The notes beneath the pieces were generated by a model, which saw nothing but the letters and a program-made list of their open reading frames with translations, searched no databases and had not been told where the DNA came from. Below, in pieces: positions 38,158-47,280 of a DNA stretch of 64,000 nt. Position numbers and translations under genes: made by a program. The stretch is from an uncultured Calothrix sp. (GTDB taxonomy: Bacteria > Cyanobacteriota > Cyanobacteriia > Cyanobacteriales > Nostocaceae), in contig CALJJQ010000023.1 in NCBI GenBank assembly GCA_937973965.1, forward strand, positions 46,954 through 110,953, given 5' to 3'. Positions within the stretch are counted from its first letter, which is position 1; each line of letters begins with the position of its first letter.

Positions 38158-38816
38158 AATAAATTAAGTGCATAGAAGCTGAAAAACCTGAGAGGTTGTT
38201 TGGAAAGTATTAATTAACGTGAGTACTCCTGCGGAGAAGCTCGCTACGACGGATTTCAATAACTCCTCTCCAATTCTCTCTACTTTTGGAGAGAAGCTTG
38301 GGAAACATTGATTTCTGGTTAAAACTAAAGATTTTTCTGCCCCTCTCCATCCTGGAGAGCAGTGTGGTTTGATACCATGAGAGAATAATATTTCAGAGGT
38401 TTGATTATTGACTCAAATTTCTAGTTATGGGACTCAGGGTGCGATATCCGCATCTCTGACAAGCCAGGCGATCACATTCAGCATCGCGATGCGGAATCAG
38501 TTACAGGGGAAATTTATTACATTTCAATTTGCTTAGTTAGGCGATCGCTTTTATCAATTTCGCTACTTTGATCTCTATTTTGCCATCATCATTAAGTATA
38601 GCCCCGGCGGTATAATGCTCTACTATATTGGGAATTTGTCAAGATGTCAATTATCAGTCTTGAAAAGATTATAATTACGTCAGTTATTTGAGAATAAAGT
38701 CATTAATATTGACATAAAGCTCGATTTATTGAGAAAAATGTCGTTAAAGGGAGGGAGGATACAATTTTGGATTTTCAAAGATTAAAATAACTAATCAAAT
38801 CAAAACGAATCAATTA

Positions 38817-38888
38817 AACCTGCATTTTCACAAGTGATGGATAAGCTTTGAGTCACATGTTGGTTTTCCCCACTACTCCCTACTACTC
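38817..38888. repeat. Partial family A element (copy A6), interrupted by family G
   Basis: AACCTGCATTTTCACAAGTG and CCACTACTCCCTACTACT are the left half of family A. The right half is displaced by the family G element that begins at 38889. Confidence 0.6.
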
Positions 38889-38979
38889 TGTCAACTTTAT
38901 TTTGATGGATAGCAGTGGTGCGGGCATCCTGCCCGCATTTGAGTTATAAATAAATGTATCCATCATTTCTATTTTGACA
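38889..38979. repeat. Family G element, 91 bp, with GCGGGCATCCTGCCCGC hairpin
   Basis: TGTCAACTTTATTTTGATGG at the left and CCATCATTTCTATTTTGACA at the right are imperfect inverted repeats. The centre is a strong hairpin, GCGGGCATCCTGCCCGC. A second, shorter copy lies at 47765-47830 in reverse orientation. Confidence 0.7.
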
Positions 38980-39236
38980 AACCATTACCACTCCAGCAGA
39001 CAAACTTTGCGGGGTTAATGGTAAAAGCACAAGTTGTTTTCTGACCTTGCTCCCCTGTTCCAGAAAGCTTTCCTTTACTCGGCATTTTTGGGTTGTTCGG
39101 GTGCAGTTCTCTATAGCCAGCTATAAAGGATTTGTCATAAATCGGGGTAAGGTTGGGTGTAGCGATCGCATAACCCAACATATTCTTTTTCTTTTGTGCT
39201 GTGTGTCCATACCAGATTCAGGATGGATGGGGAAAA

Positions 39237-39875
39237 CTAATTATAAATATCGCCCTTCGATTCCGATTTTGCCTTATTCGCACTGCGTTTCAAAGCCGAT
39301 AGTCGTGCTTCATACTTAGCTCGTTGACGCTTATTCGGAGTAGTATCAATCAAGGTTTTGAGAGCGCTACCCAAACTTTTGTAGGCATTGGGAAGACTGT
39401 AATTAAAACGACAAGCTAAGGCGATCGCTTTTTCATCAGCTTCGATCAATTCCTTGATTTGCTTATCTCCAGCGTTTTTTTGATACAATCGCCATCCGGA
39501 AACACCACACAGGGCTAAAGCTAATAATAACAACAAACCATCCTGCACCCATAATTCCCCGACAGCACCACCCAAACCAATCGCTAATGCAGCCATTTCC
39601 CAACCATCACGGGGAATCGTATCATTTTGAATCCGGGCAACTTCATGCCAAAATAGTAAGTTACGTTGGTCAATGGCCAAATTATCCCATTTGACCAAAT
39701 CAATTTGGATCTCCACCTGGTCTTTACCAATTTCCTCACAGCGAACCAAAGGAGGATTAACGTCAGTTGTACCTTCAACTGTCACCCAACTTTGTAACTC
39801 TGGCGGTAACAAACCTTTTAACCGCCGCAATTCACTCATTTCCGCTTTCGCAGAAGAAGTTACATACGATGCCAT
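39237..39875 (-). CDS. DUF3318 family membrane-associated protein
   Basis: The 212-residue protein begins with an AEMSELRRLKGLLPPELQSW segment, has DLVKWDNLAIDQRNLLFWHEVARIQ in the middle, then two hydrophobic stretches (ALAIGLGGAVGELWV and LLLLLALALCGVSGW) and a helical charged C-terminus (YEARLSALKRSANKAKSE). This matches the DUF3318 family of cyanobacteria and plastids. The FWHEVARI motif resembles a zinc-peptidase HExx pattern but lacks the second His. No function is established. Confidence 0.82.
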   Translation of the reverse strand: MASYVTSSAKAEMSELRRLKGLLPPELQSWVTVEGTTDVNPPLVRCEEIGKDQVEIQIDLVKWDNLAIDQRNLLFWHEVARIQNDTIPRDGWEMAALAIGLGGAVGELWVQDGLLLLLALALCGVSGWRLYQKNAGDKQIKELIEADEKAIALACRFNYSLPNAYKSLGSALKTLIDTTPNKRQRAKYEARLSALKRSANKAKSESKGDIYN

Positions 39876-39951
39876 AAATCCAGCCCCAAAAAATATCTAA
39901 ATATTTCTGTATATTGAGGGTATCACTTCCGAGCTAAAGGGTTTAACTCCC

Positions 39952-40518
39952 CTATTCGGATTTCTCTCCAGGGAAAGTCCCCCGCTTTTTCCGCGCTTCC
40001 ATTGCCTTTTCTAAAATTTCTAGCAATCCTGGAGACTGTTCCTGGATACTTAATAGAATACGCTCTCCTAGCTCAATATTGCCAGGGTCTTGTCCAGTTT
40101 CCATCACAGACTGCAATCTTGGTAATGCGACCGAATCCACTAACTGTACCAAACCCGTTAAACAGCGATTAAATTGCTTTTCTGTCAAAATCGAGTCTTC
40201 CAAAGGAAACTCGATGATGGCGCGAATTTCTCCATCGGATGGGTCATATTCCCATTGCAGCATTTTCGTTTCCCAAGATATGGCCAACATGGTTTGCAAA
40301 ATCGCCGCTTTGTGGGGATGGGATTTTACCCCTTCCAAAACTTGTGGTGCAAACAAACGAAAAAAATTTCCACCCTCATCCAATTGGACAACGATGAGAA
40401 AATCTTCTAAATTTTCGGCTTCAACCCCGGTAATGATGCGGTCGTCTTCTTCTTCAAGTCTATAATCCCAGCCGAGATTATCTAAATAATCGGCAATCTG
40501 TTGCAAATTGGCTCCCAT
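39952..40518 (-). CDS. YbjN-like conserved cyanobacterial protein
   Basis: The 188-residue acidic protein has a YbjN-type fold pattern: IADYLDNLGWDYRLEEEDDRI, VVQLDEGGNFFRLFAP, AAILQTMLAISWETKMLQWEYD and a C-terminal helix. YbjN-like and secretion-chaperone-like proteins share it. In cyanobacteria it is a conserved hypothetical. It lies 76 bp upstream of the DUF3318 gene on the same strand and may be co-transcribed. Confidence 0.75.
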   Translation of the reverse strand: MGANLQQIADYLDNLGWDYRLEEEDDRIITGVEAENLEDFLIVVQLDEGGNFFRLFAPQVLEGVKSHPHKAAILQTMLAISWETKMLQWEYDPSDGEIRAIIEFPLEDSILTEKQFNRCLTGLVQLVDSVALPRLQSVMETGQDPGNIELGERILLSIQEQSPGLLEILEKAMEARKKRGTFPGEKSE

Positions 40519-40775
40519 AATGCCCCATTTGGAATACGGTCGCAGCTACCGTTTACCAGTTTAACTTGCCAAGGACATTTATATGCTGTGTCTTCGCTAC
40601 TTTCTGCGGGACAATTCCATCGGAATTTACAAGTTTTTTAGGATAGATGAGTAGGACAAATTTACGTATTTATACGAATATAAAATAGTTTTATCTAATT
40701 CAAGACTCTTCCATTCCTGAATTACATCCCAAATATCTGTGAAGGTAGATATTGACTTATGTAAATCATCATACA

Positions 40776-42854
40776 ATGAAGCGAACAAGTCTGCTGATGG
40801 CGGGGATAATAACCACAGGTCAAGCCACAGCGTCGGGAGTTACTAATCCATCAGTGATTCAGCCAGACAATCCATCTCCATCAGAAGCGGAAGGAAAGGA
40901 ATTCGCTGATGCTGTGATTCCTGTAAAGGTTACACCACCGGAATTAATGCAGAGAATAAAGTCGGTGGATACAGGTGGGGAATCAAAATCACAAATTCGA
41001 CATCAGCATTTGTTGAAAAGTATTCCTTCACAGGTGAAATTAAAATCACGGGTTGCTCAGTATCAAGATGACTTGGAAGAAGTCGGGGAAACACCTGATT
41101 ATATTCAATCTGGTATTCATCAAAGGAATCCTCAGCCCCCTATTCTATCTCAATCTGAAACCAATATTCACAATGCCATTCTCAATCAATCTGATATTGT
41201 TGATACTTCTAAGGAAGTTTCTACTTCAGGAACGACAGAATCTCCAGTCATTTCCCATCCAGTTCGGGAATCCGCACCTAGACCAATTGCATCGGAGTTC
41301 ATGGAAACAGAGAAGCGGGAAGAACAAATAGAAATACCTGGGGAAATGGGGCAGGTGACATCCGTTTCCCAACTGGAGGATATTTTATCATCCGACTGGG
41401 CTTTTAATGCCTTACAGACCCTTGTGGAACGGTATGGATGTATTTCTGGGTATCCAGATGGGACATTCCGTGGGAATCGTAGTATGACTCGCTATGAATT
41501 TGCCGCAGGGGTAAATGCTTGTTGGGAAAGGATTAACGAGTTGATCAGCCAAAATAGGGAAAATAGAGTTCAACAAGAGGATTTAGTGCTATTGCAGCGT
41601 TTACAGGAGGAATTTACCACCGAAATTAAACAGGTACAAGCACGGGTTGCGGATTTGGAAGCTCGAAATGCAGCGTTAACAGCAAATCAGTTTTCCCCAA
41701 CAACAAAATTGATTGGACAAGCAATAATTAGTGTTCAGGGAACCAACTCACCGGATATGTCCCTATTCCCAGGAGATGAACGTCAGGGGAAAACCAATAC
41801 AACCATGACCAGTAGCACTCAATTAACCCTAGCAACTTCCTTTACCGGACGGGATTTATTGTTAACGGGGTTGACGGGGGGAAATTTGGGATCGACTGCA
41901 CCCCAGGTTTTTTCTAATATGGGACGATTAGGGTTTGAATCGGATACAGGTGAAAATGATATTTATATCAGTGAATTATCCTATCGTTTTGCCCTCGCAG
42001 ATAACTTGGGGATAGTGGTGGGAACAGCAGGAGTTAACCCGACTAACACATTTCGAGGTATTAATCCCCTAGAAGGTGCAGGAGATGGTTCTATTTCCTT
42101 ATTTGGTCAACGGAATCCGATTTTAGCAATTGGAGGGGGGAGAAGTGGAATTGGATTTGATTGGCAAATTAGCGATCGCATGAGTTTGCAAGGGGTATAT
42201 ACTACAGAAATCGCTCATTTTCCTGGTAATAGTGCTAGTGCGGGATTAATTGGTGGACGTTATACCCTCGGTACACAGGTGACTCTTGCTCCTACCGATA
42301 ATCTGGATGTGGGAATTCATTACCTGTTTCACCATTCCCCGGATGATAATTTACGCACGGGAATCGGGGATACCCAACTCAGTTCACCTTTTGCACCTGT
42401 AAACGCTTTTGACCACCATGCAGTTGGTGCAACGGTTGCTTGGCGTGTGCATCCGAATTTACAATTAGGGGGTTGGGGTGGTTGGACTTTTTCCCGTCCC
42501 GTTGGTTTGAGTGGTAGGGTAGAAACGACTAATTGGGCTATATTTGCTGCGCTTCCTAATTTATTCCGTCCTGGTAATTTGGGAGGTGTAATTTTTGGAC
42601 AACCACCGAAAATTACCGCTAGTACCCTTCCAGATGGTTATAATTTACCAAATTTCGCCGTCCCCGATTTGGCAACTGGTGGAGGAGAAGGAGGACGGGA
42701 GGATACATCCCTACATTTAGAAATGTTTTACCGCGCTCAAATTAATAATAATTTGTCCCTCACTCCCGGTATATTTGTTGTCTTTAACCCCAACCACAAC
42801 AGTGATAACGATGCATTGGTGGTCGGTACACTTCGTGCTAATTTCCGGTTTTAA
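40776..42854 (+). CDS. SLH-domain OprB-type outer-membrane porin
   Basis: From ATG 40776 (signal peptide MKRTSLLMAGIITTGQATAS) the protein has a long Pro/Ser/Glu-rich region, then an SLH domain (DWAFNALQTLVERYGCISGY and PDGTFRGNRSMTRYEFAAG). A coiled-coil follows (LLQRLQEEFTTEIKQVQARV), then a C-terminal OprB beta-barrel ending in Phe (LVVGTLRANFRF). This is the major cyanobacterial porin type; the SLH domain attaches the outer membrane to the cell wall, and members transport small ions and iron. The frame opens at TTG 40752, but the later ATG gives the signal peptide. The region between signal and SLH is longer than usual. Confidence 0.92.
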   Translation: MKRTSLLMAGIITTGQATASGVTNPSVIQPDNPSPSEAEGKEFADAVIPVKVTPPELMQRIKSVDTGGESKSQIRHQHLLKSIPSQVKLKSRVAQYQDDLEEVGETPDYIQSGIHQRNPQPPILSQSETNIHNAILNQSDIVDTSKEVSTSGTTESPVISHPVRESAPRPIASEFMETEKREEQIEIPGEMGQVTSVSQLEDILSSDWAFNALQTLVERYGCISGYPDGTFRGNRSMTRYEFAAGVNACWERINELISQNRENRVQQEDLVLLQRLQEEFTTEIKQVQARVADLEARNAALTANQFSPTTKLIGQAIISVQGTNSPDMSLFPGDERQGKTNTTMTSSTQLTLATSFTGRDLLLTGLTGGNLGSTAPQVFSNMGRLGFESDTGENDIYISELSYRFALADNLGIVVGTAGVNPTNTFRGINPLEGAGDGSISLFGQRNPILAIGGGRSGIGFDWQISDRMSLQGVYTTEIAHFPGNSASAGLIGGRYTLGTQVTLAPTDNLDVGIHYLFHHSPDDNLRTGIGDTQLSSPFAPVNAFDHHAVGATVAWRVHPNLQLGGWGGWTFSRPVGLSGRVETTNWAIFAALPNLFRPGNLGGVIFGQPPKITASTLPDGYNLPNFAVPDLATGGGEGGREDTSLHLEMFYRAQINNNLSLTPGIFVVFNPNHNSDNDALVVGTLRANFRF

Positions 42855-43236
42855 GTAGGTAAATCAGAAAAGGTGATTCAGGGTATCAGTGAGTGGGAAG
42901 TTTTTGGATTTTGGATTTTGGATGATTACTCCCTTTCCGCATTCTTACGGGGAGTAGGGAGTAGAAGGAAAATTCATCCGTCCTTCCCCCATTGCTCATA
43001 AATTCCTTATACTTACGGGGAGTAGGGAGTAAAAGGAAAATTCATCCGTCACTCGATACTTATAATAAGTTACTTGTGAGAAATCCGGGTAAGGATATAA
43101 GTGAGTGGGAAGTTTTTGGATTTTGGATTATTAACACATTTAGCGGTTAACAGTTGGCTGTTGACCGTTAACCGTTAACAGTTAACAAATTTCTCCTGAA
43201 TTCTTTTTTAAAAATCCGATCAAAGAGTTAATAAAA
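42855..43236. other. Intergenic region with family A fragments
   Basis: TACGGGGAGTAGGGAGTA occurs twice (about 42950 and 43013), followed by a complete right end TTACTTGTGAGAAATCCGGG (43071-43090). A GTTAACCGTTAACAGTTAAC repeat lies at about 43160-43186. No gene is seen. Confidence 0.6.
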
Positions 43237-44472
43237 ATGCAATTTAATATTCGCCGTTTATTTTACATGGGTTGTGCGATCGCGGGAAGTGGTATTTTTA
43301 GTTTGACTGTAGCACCTGCATCCGCACAGTTAACCATCGAAACCACTGGAACCATCTCTGGAACGATTCAATTACCCAGCTTTAACCCCAATTTTAATAG
43401 CCGGATTACGGAGGTGATGACGGATTCAACGGGAACCTATTTCCGGAATATTGGTACACGCAACAATCCTAATTACGTTCCTGTTTACACATCTAATCAC
43501 GTTAGATTTAGAACCAATGCCGATGGTAGCCTCAGCTATTATGTTAACTTTAGGGGAATTCCGGTTGTTTCCTTTGATTCTGTGATTACTTCACCGATTC
43601 TTTCTGAAGGTGAATTAACACCTTTCAATTATCAAGGCAGACTACCGGGAGTCAAAATGCAAGCCGTTGTCCAAGATGAATTATCATTGGGACGAGCGTT
43701 CTATACGGGAATTGTCACAGACCCAAGTACGGGAAATCGATATCAAGGAACCTTTGAATTACGGGGACAGGGACCTCGTTACAGTGATCGAAATGGTGGA
43801 GACAGTCCCACGGTATTTGATTTCAAATCAGATTTACCCGGTACACCAACTGTAACATCTGCCAACATGGAAAATGTGCCATTAGTACGTTTACGAGTTA
43901 CGGTTCCAACTGATGCACAGTTACTTAGTCCTACCACTGGTGGAGGGGGAACAGATCCTGTTGTCACCAATCCGGAAACGACAAATCCGGGAACTACCAA
44001 TCCTGTGACTACAAATCCGGGAACTACAAATCCGGGAACTACCAATCCTGTGACTACAAATCCGGGAACCACAAATCCGGGAACTACCAATCCTGTGACT
44101 ACAAATCCGGGAACCACAAATCCTGGAACTACCAATCCTGTCGTCACTAATCCGGGAACAACGAATCCTGGAACTACCAATCCTGTGACTACAAATCCTG
44201 GAACAGGGACAAACCCTGTTACTGCAAACAATCCAGTGGGAAACACAATAGTTACACCAACACCGGACTTAGGTTTTAATCTGGGAGGAGTTGTGGCGAT
44301 CGCATCTAATCCAGACAGTACAATTCCAGAAGTTGAGTTTAGCGATGGTAGAACCTATCAACTCACTCCAGAGATTGCCAAAATTTGTGCTGAAGCTCAA
44401 ATCCAGTGTCGAATGAAACAACCCCAAACACCAAAATCAATCGGACCCCGTAGTCGTGTTTTAGTGAGATAA
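43237..44472 (+). CDS. Secreted protein with TNPGT pentapeptide repeats
   Basis: The 411-residue protein has a signal peptide (ending SLTVAPASAQ) and an N-terminal domain of about 215 residues with no recognised family. A repeat region (about residues 240-330) is built from the pentapeptide T-N-P-G/V-T in a 15-residue higher order, and a C-terminal Cys-containing segment (AKICAEAQIQCRMKQ) follows. The repeat is also visible in the DNA as 15-base units (ACTACAAATCCGGGA). Such Thr/Asn/Pro repeats commonly act as flexible, maybe glycosylated stalks; a cell-surface role is likely. Confidence 0.8.
   Translation: MQFNIRRLFYMGCAIAGSGIFSLTVAPASAQLTIETTGTISGTIQLPSFNPNFNSRITEVMTDSTGTYFRNIGTRNNPNYVPVYTSNHVRFRTNADGSLSYYVNFRGIPVVSFDSVITSPILSEGELTPFNYQGRLPGVKMQAVVQDELSLGRAFYTGIVTDPSTGNRYQGTFELRGQGPRYSDRNGGDSPTVFDFKSDLPGTPTVTSANMENVPLVRLRVTVPTDAQLLSPTTGGGGTDPVVTNPETTNPGTTNPVTTNPGTTNPGTTNPVTTNPGTTNPGTTNPVTTNPGTTNPGTTNPVVTNPGTTNPGTTNPVTTNPGTGTNPVTANNPVGNTIVTPTPDLGFNLGGVVAIASNPDSTIPEVEFSDGRTYQLTPEIAKICAEAQIQCRMKQPQTPKSIGPRSRVLVR
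43966..44220 (+). repeat. In-frame 15-bp tandem repeats encoding TNPGT units
   Basis: Units such as ACTACAAATCCGGGA and ACTACCAATCCTGTG alternate in a 45-bp higher-order pattern. They keep the reading frame and give a stretch of long open frame on the opposite strand too. Confidence 0.85.
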
Positions 44473-44632
44473 TTTTCAGGAATTTACGATTGCTGAGGTG
44501 GAGTTAAGAAGCAAATATGCAAAATTACCACCTAAAGAAACATGTAGTGGTAATGCGGTTCGGATCAGAAAATTCATAAACCCCAAACAATTGTAGAGAC
44601 GCGTTAGCGTTCAGCTCCTCTGAAAGAGGCTA

Positions 44633-44751
44633 AACTCGGATTTCTCACAAACTCCTAAAGCTTTCAGTGAGTAGGGAGCGGGGAGTAGGGAGTAGTAGGA
44701 AAATTAACCCATTACTCAAGGCTTATCACTCCCTTGTGAGAAATGCAGGTA
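44633..44751. repeat. Family A small TIR element (copy A7, most complete)
   Basis: The ends CGGATTTCTCACAAACTCC and CCTTGTGAGAAATGCAGG are good inverted repeats. The interior has CAGTGAGTAGGGAGCGGGG and ACTCAAGGCTTATCACTCC. TAGAGACGCG lies just left and CGCGTCTCTC just right, as if A had inserted in a family C palindrome. Confidence 0.8.
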
Positions 44752-44879
44752 AATCGCGTCTCTCGAAACCAACAAGAAAAATCATTAACCGAACCGTATT
44801 GGGAGTAGTAGATAACAATTTTCTTTTTGATTGTGTAAAATTCCTATGGGTCGATCTATCTTGTCAAGTTAATTTTTGA

Positions 44880-44996
44880 CATAGCAATTCGTTGAGTATT
44901 TGTAAAATATTACATGTAGGTTTGTTGACTGTTAACCGTTGACAGTCATCGGAAAAGCTTCCCACAGAGTTTTCACTACTAAAATAGGACTGCTAT
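44880..44996. repeat. Family E TIR element (copy E3, diverged)
   Basis: CATAGCAATTCGTTGAGTA at the left, TGACTGTTAACCGTTGACAG in the middle and TAGGACTGCTATA at the right follow the order of copy E2 in the same orientation, with lower similarity. Confidence 0.6.
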
Positions 44997-45040
44997 ATAT
45001 AGTATATAGTTTTATATAGTATATAGTTTATAGTTTTCAG
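44994..45040. repeat. AT-rich tandem repeat (ATAGTATATAGTTT)
   Basis: ATATAGTATATAGTTTTAT is followed directly by ATAGTATATAGTTTATAG, a short imperfect tandem repeat. It could melt easily upstream of the DUF1361 gene. Confidence 0.6.
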
Positions 45041-45164
45041 ACAAAGGGATTTACTTTTCTCTGGGAAAATTGACAGCTTACTACTGTTCTCCATCCACTG
45101 CTCCCTACTCCCGACATGGAAAATATTGCACTATTTGTCTAGTTTCTGAAAAATCGCAAAAAAC

Positions 45165-45836
45165 ATGAAAACCGAACTGATTGAATTAATCCATCGAGTA
45201 GTTCAAGTCTTACAAATCAATATGCGCTGGATGACATGGAATTTATTTCTGGCGTTTATTCCTTTGGTTTTAAGTATTTGGCTATTTCGTCGTTCTTCCC
45301 GCGGACGCTCTTGGGTTTGGTGGTTAGGTTTTCTTGTCTTTTTTGCATTTCTTCCCAATGCACCCTATTTACTGACAGATGTCATTCATTTGATTGATGA
45401 TATTCGCACAATTCAATCGATTTGGATGATTACGTTAGTGTTATTTCCAGTATACTTTATCGTCATTACAGCCGGATTTGAAGCCTATGTAATTTCTTTA
45501 ATTAATTTTGGTCATTATCTACATCGCATGGGTAAAAGTTCCTGGATTCTGGGTATGGAATTAATTACCCATGCTTTGTGTGCAGTCGGTATTTACTGGG
45601 GAAGATTCCTGCGCTTCAATAGTTGGGATTTTGTCACACAACCGGATGCTATTATTACCAGAGGAATTGAAGAGATTTTAGGAAAGCAACCACTGGTAAT
45701 TATTCTGATTACATTTGTGATTCTCACGACATTATATTGGTTAATGAAGAGGGTTAGTTTGGGGTTGACAATTCAAAAAAATCCAGATTTTCAGACGAGA
45801 ACCAGTAATAATCCCTACTTATTCCCACCAAAATAA
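45165..45836 (+). CDS. DUF1361 multi-pass membrane protein
   Basis: The 223-residue protein has six or so membrane helices. The signature NAPYLLTDVIHLIDDIR follows a WWLGFLVFFAFLP helix, and EAYVISLINFGHYLHR, GVIYWGRFLRFNSWDF-like and RGIEEILGKQP follow. This matches DUF1361, a family of unknown function in the cytoplasmic membrane. It is monocistronic. Confidence 0.85.
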   Translation: MKTELIELIHRVVQVLQINMRWMTWNLFLAFIPLVLSIWLFRRSSRGRSWVWWLGFLVFFAFLPNAPYLLTDVIHLIDDIRTIQSIWMITLVLFPVYFIVITAGFEAYVISLINFGHYLHRMGKSSWILGMELITHALCAVGIYWGRFLRFNSWDFVTQPDAIITRGIEEILGKQPLVIILITFVILTTLYWLMKRVSLGLTIQKNPDFQTRTSNNPYLFPPK

Positions 45837-46084
45837 ACCTATCCCCATCTAGCGATCCAATCCAAAATCCAAAATCCAAAATTGTATGAGGTGTAGGAGA
45901 GAAAGGGGAAAGTGGAGGAAAAGAGAAAAAACCACTTTCCACCTCCCATCAAGCAGGTTATAAAGGAAGAAATACCAAAATTATTATCGTCTGCTCACAG
46001 GTATTTTGCCTAGTTATAAAAATTGTTGACAAAACATTTACGGGGGCTAATTTGATTTTTGCATTTGGCTGGAGTGAGATGCAG

Positions 46085-46369
46085 ATGACATCTGGTGATA
46101 GTTCGGCTTCCTTCATACCTAATGGTATCAACCATAATCCAACTCCGATTCAAACAGGTCATTTAAATGCCATATCTGAATGGCTAAATTCCGACTCAAT
46201 TAACTATGTAGTTGGAAGTCTCAACGCTTGCGAAAATGTGAATATGCTGGCTGATTTACGGCAAATTTTCCCCCGTGAAGCTTTAATTGAAGCATCGCGT
46301 TATGTCCGTGGTGTGCAACGTCAACGCTTACAAGAGTGGTTGAATATCCTGAATAAGCAAGTTAAATAA
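46085..46369 (+). CDS. Small conserved hypothetical protein
   Basis: The frame is open from TTG 46052; ATG 46085 has GGAGTG at eight bases and is preferred (94 residues). The sequence HLNAISEWLNSDSINYVVGS, followed by DLRQIFPREALIEASRYV and QRQRLQEWLNIL, looks helical. No family is recognised. It ends just before a run of palindromic repeats. Confidence 0.55.
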   Translation: MTSGDSSASFIPNGINHNPTPIQTGHLNAISEWLNSDSINYVVGSLNACENVNMLADLRQIFPREALIEASRYVRGVQRQRLQEWLNILNKQVK

Positions 46370-46522
46370 TTCGTAATAGCCTGTGGCAACGCTTCGCGTA
46401 CGTAATACCCGCTACGCGGTAAGCAAGCTACGTAATAGCCTACGGCAAGGCTACGCCTACGTAATAGCCTGTGGCAACGCTTCGCGTACGTAATACCCGC
46501 TACGCGGGAAGCAAGCTACGTG
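46370..46522. repeat. Array of palindromic repeats (GTAATAGCCTGTGGCAACGC / TACCCGCTACGCG type)
   Basis: GCAACGCTTCGCGTACGTAA and TACCCGCTACGCGG alternate, each containing a small palindrome. The pair is repeated at 46370-46436 and 46461-46522, with a variant (ACGGCAAGGCTACGCCTACG) between them. These are typical interspersed repeats of Nostocales. Confidence 0.75.
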
Positions 46523-46586
46523 ATTCGTGATTACGAATTAGGTTAAACTCCACGGAAATGACGTAGGGCTTGCTGAAAAATAGTAA

Positions 46587-46607
46587 AGACGCGATATATC
46601 GCGTCTC
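46587..46607. repeat. GACGCG palindromic repeat (family C)
   Basis: AGACGCGATATATCGCGTCT is a perfect palindrome. It follows the TAGGGCTTGCTGAAAA motif. Confidence 0.7.
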
Positions 46608-46880
46608 TATAGTCTCTATACATTCGTGACAAGTTAAGGTGAAATTAGTTTTGTCAACTCGTAATTATCCTTAAAAGTTAGGTGAAGGAGAAGTAGTAAA
46701 TTCTACTTTGCACTGAGTTTTCCGCGCCAGAATCAATTATGCATTGAAAATTTAGCGATCGCATCCTTCAAAATCATGTTTATTGATCCAGATTTTGACA
46801 AGATTTTGAGCATTATTACTTATTGACAAAGGGCCAATGAGATTAACTTGTTAGCAATGGTCTCTATATTAGAATTAGAA

Positions 46881-46903
46881 AAGACGCAATAAACCGCGTC
46901 TCT
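46881..46903. repeat. GACGC palindromic repeat (family C, diverged)
   Basis: AAGACGCAATAAACCGCGTCTC is an imperfect copy of the same palindrome type. Confidence 0.5.
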
Positions 46904-47042
46904 ATATCCTGTAAGCTTTGGAGGGTATTTTGTTCTCAAAAAGTGCTTTCCAAATAAGCCTATAGAGTCAAAAAGCCTCGCATCTGTAATTTTTTGTAGG
47001 CAAGCAAAAGTGGAATTTTTAGGTTAAAACTATTACCAGTAA

Positions 47043-47063
47043 AGACGACCCGACGGGTCGTCC
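47043..47063. repeat. GACGACCC palindromic repeat (family C subtype)
   Basis: AGACGACCCGACGGGTCGTC is a palindrome with the GACCC/GGGTC variant also found at 55821 and 56390. Confidence 0.65.
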
Positions 47064-47280
47064 TTACTACCATCATGGACTGTTCCCTACCCTCACGAAA
47101 AGACTTTTGCAGCTAGCGCTGCACTTCGCGAACAGCAGACCCTACGTAAATAGCATATTATGTAATTATTTGAGTGAAATGGTATTACTCAAAGCTTACT
47201 ATTGACTCGTGAGAAATACAGGTCAAACCCTCTTTAATTACGAATTACGTACGCGAAGCGTTGCCGCAGGCTATTACGAA

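Larger units (their letters stand above)
37942..39236. other. Long repeat-rich intergenic region
   Basis: These 1.3 kb lack a gene. They contain TAGGGCTTGCTGAAAA (38086) and GAGGGTATTTTAGTTCC (38131), segments that recur around 46564 and 46921 and look like ends of a decayed transposon. They also contain GAGTACTCCTGCGGAGAAGC (38222), a partial family A copy, and a family G element. Confidence 0.6.
44473..45164. other. Intergenic region with families A, C, E and AT repeats
   Basis: These 692 bp contain copy A7 lying between two halves of a GAGACGCG palindrome (left half near 44593, right half near 44755), a family E copy (44880-44996) and an AT tandem repeat (44994-45040). No gene is supported. 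Confidence 0.6.
46370..47280. other. Gene-free region bounded by long inverted repeats
   Basis: TTCGTAATAGCCTGTGGCAA near 46370 and its inverted partner TTGCCGCAGGCTATTACGAA near 47264 flank about 870 bp without a gene. Inside are the palindromic array, family C palindromes and decayed transposon ends. Confidence 0.65.

Noticed and set aside
43779..44246. Long minus-strand frame opposite the TNPGT repeats
   Set aside because: It exists because the 15-base repeat has no stops in this frame; the product is a valine/glycine/proline repeat without a start signal, antisense to a real gene.
46370..46522. Palindromic array as a CRISPR
   Set aside because: Repeats of two types alternate without unique spacers; the units match interspersed palindromic repeats of Nostocales.
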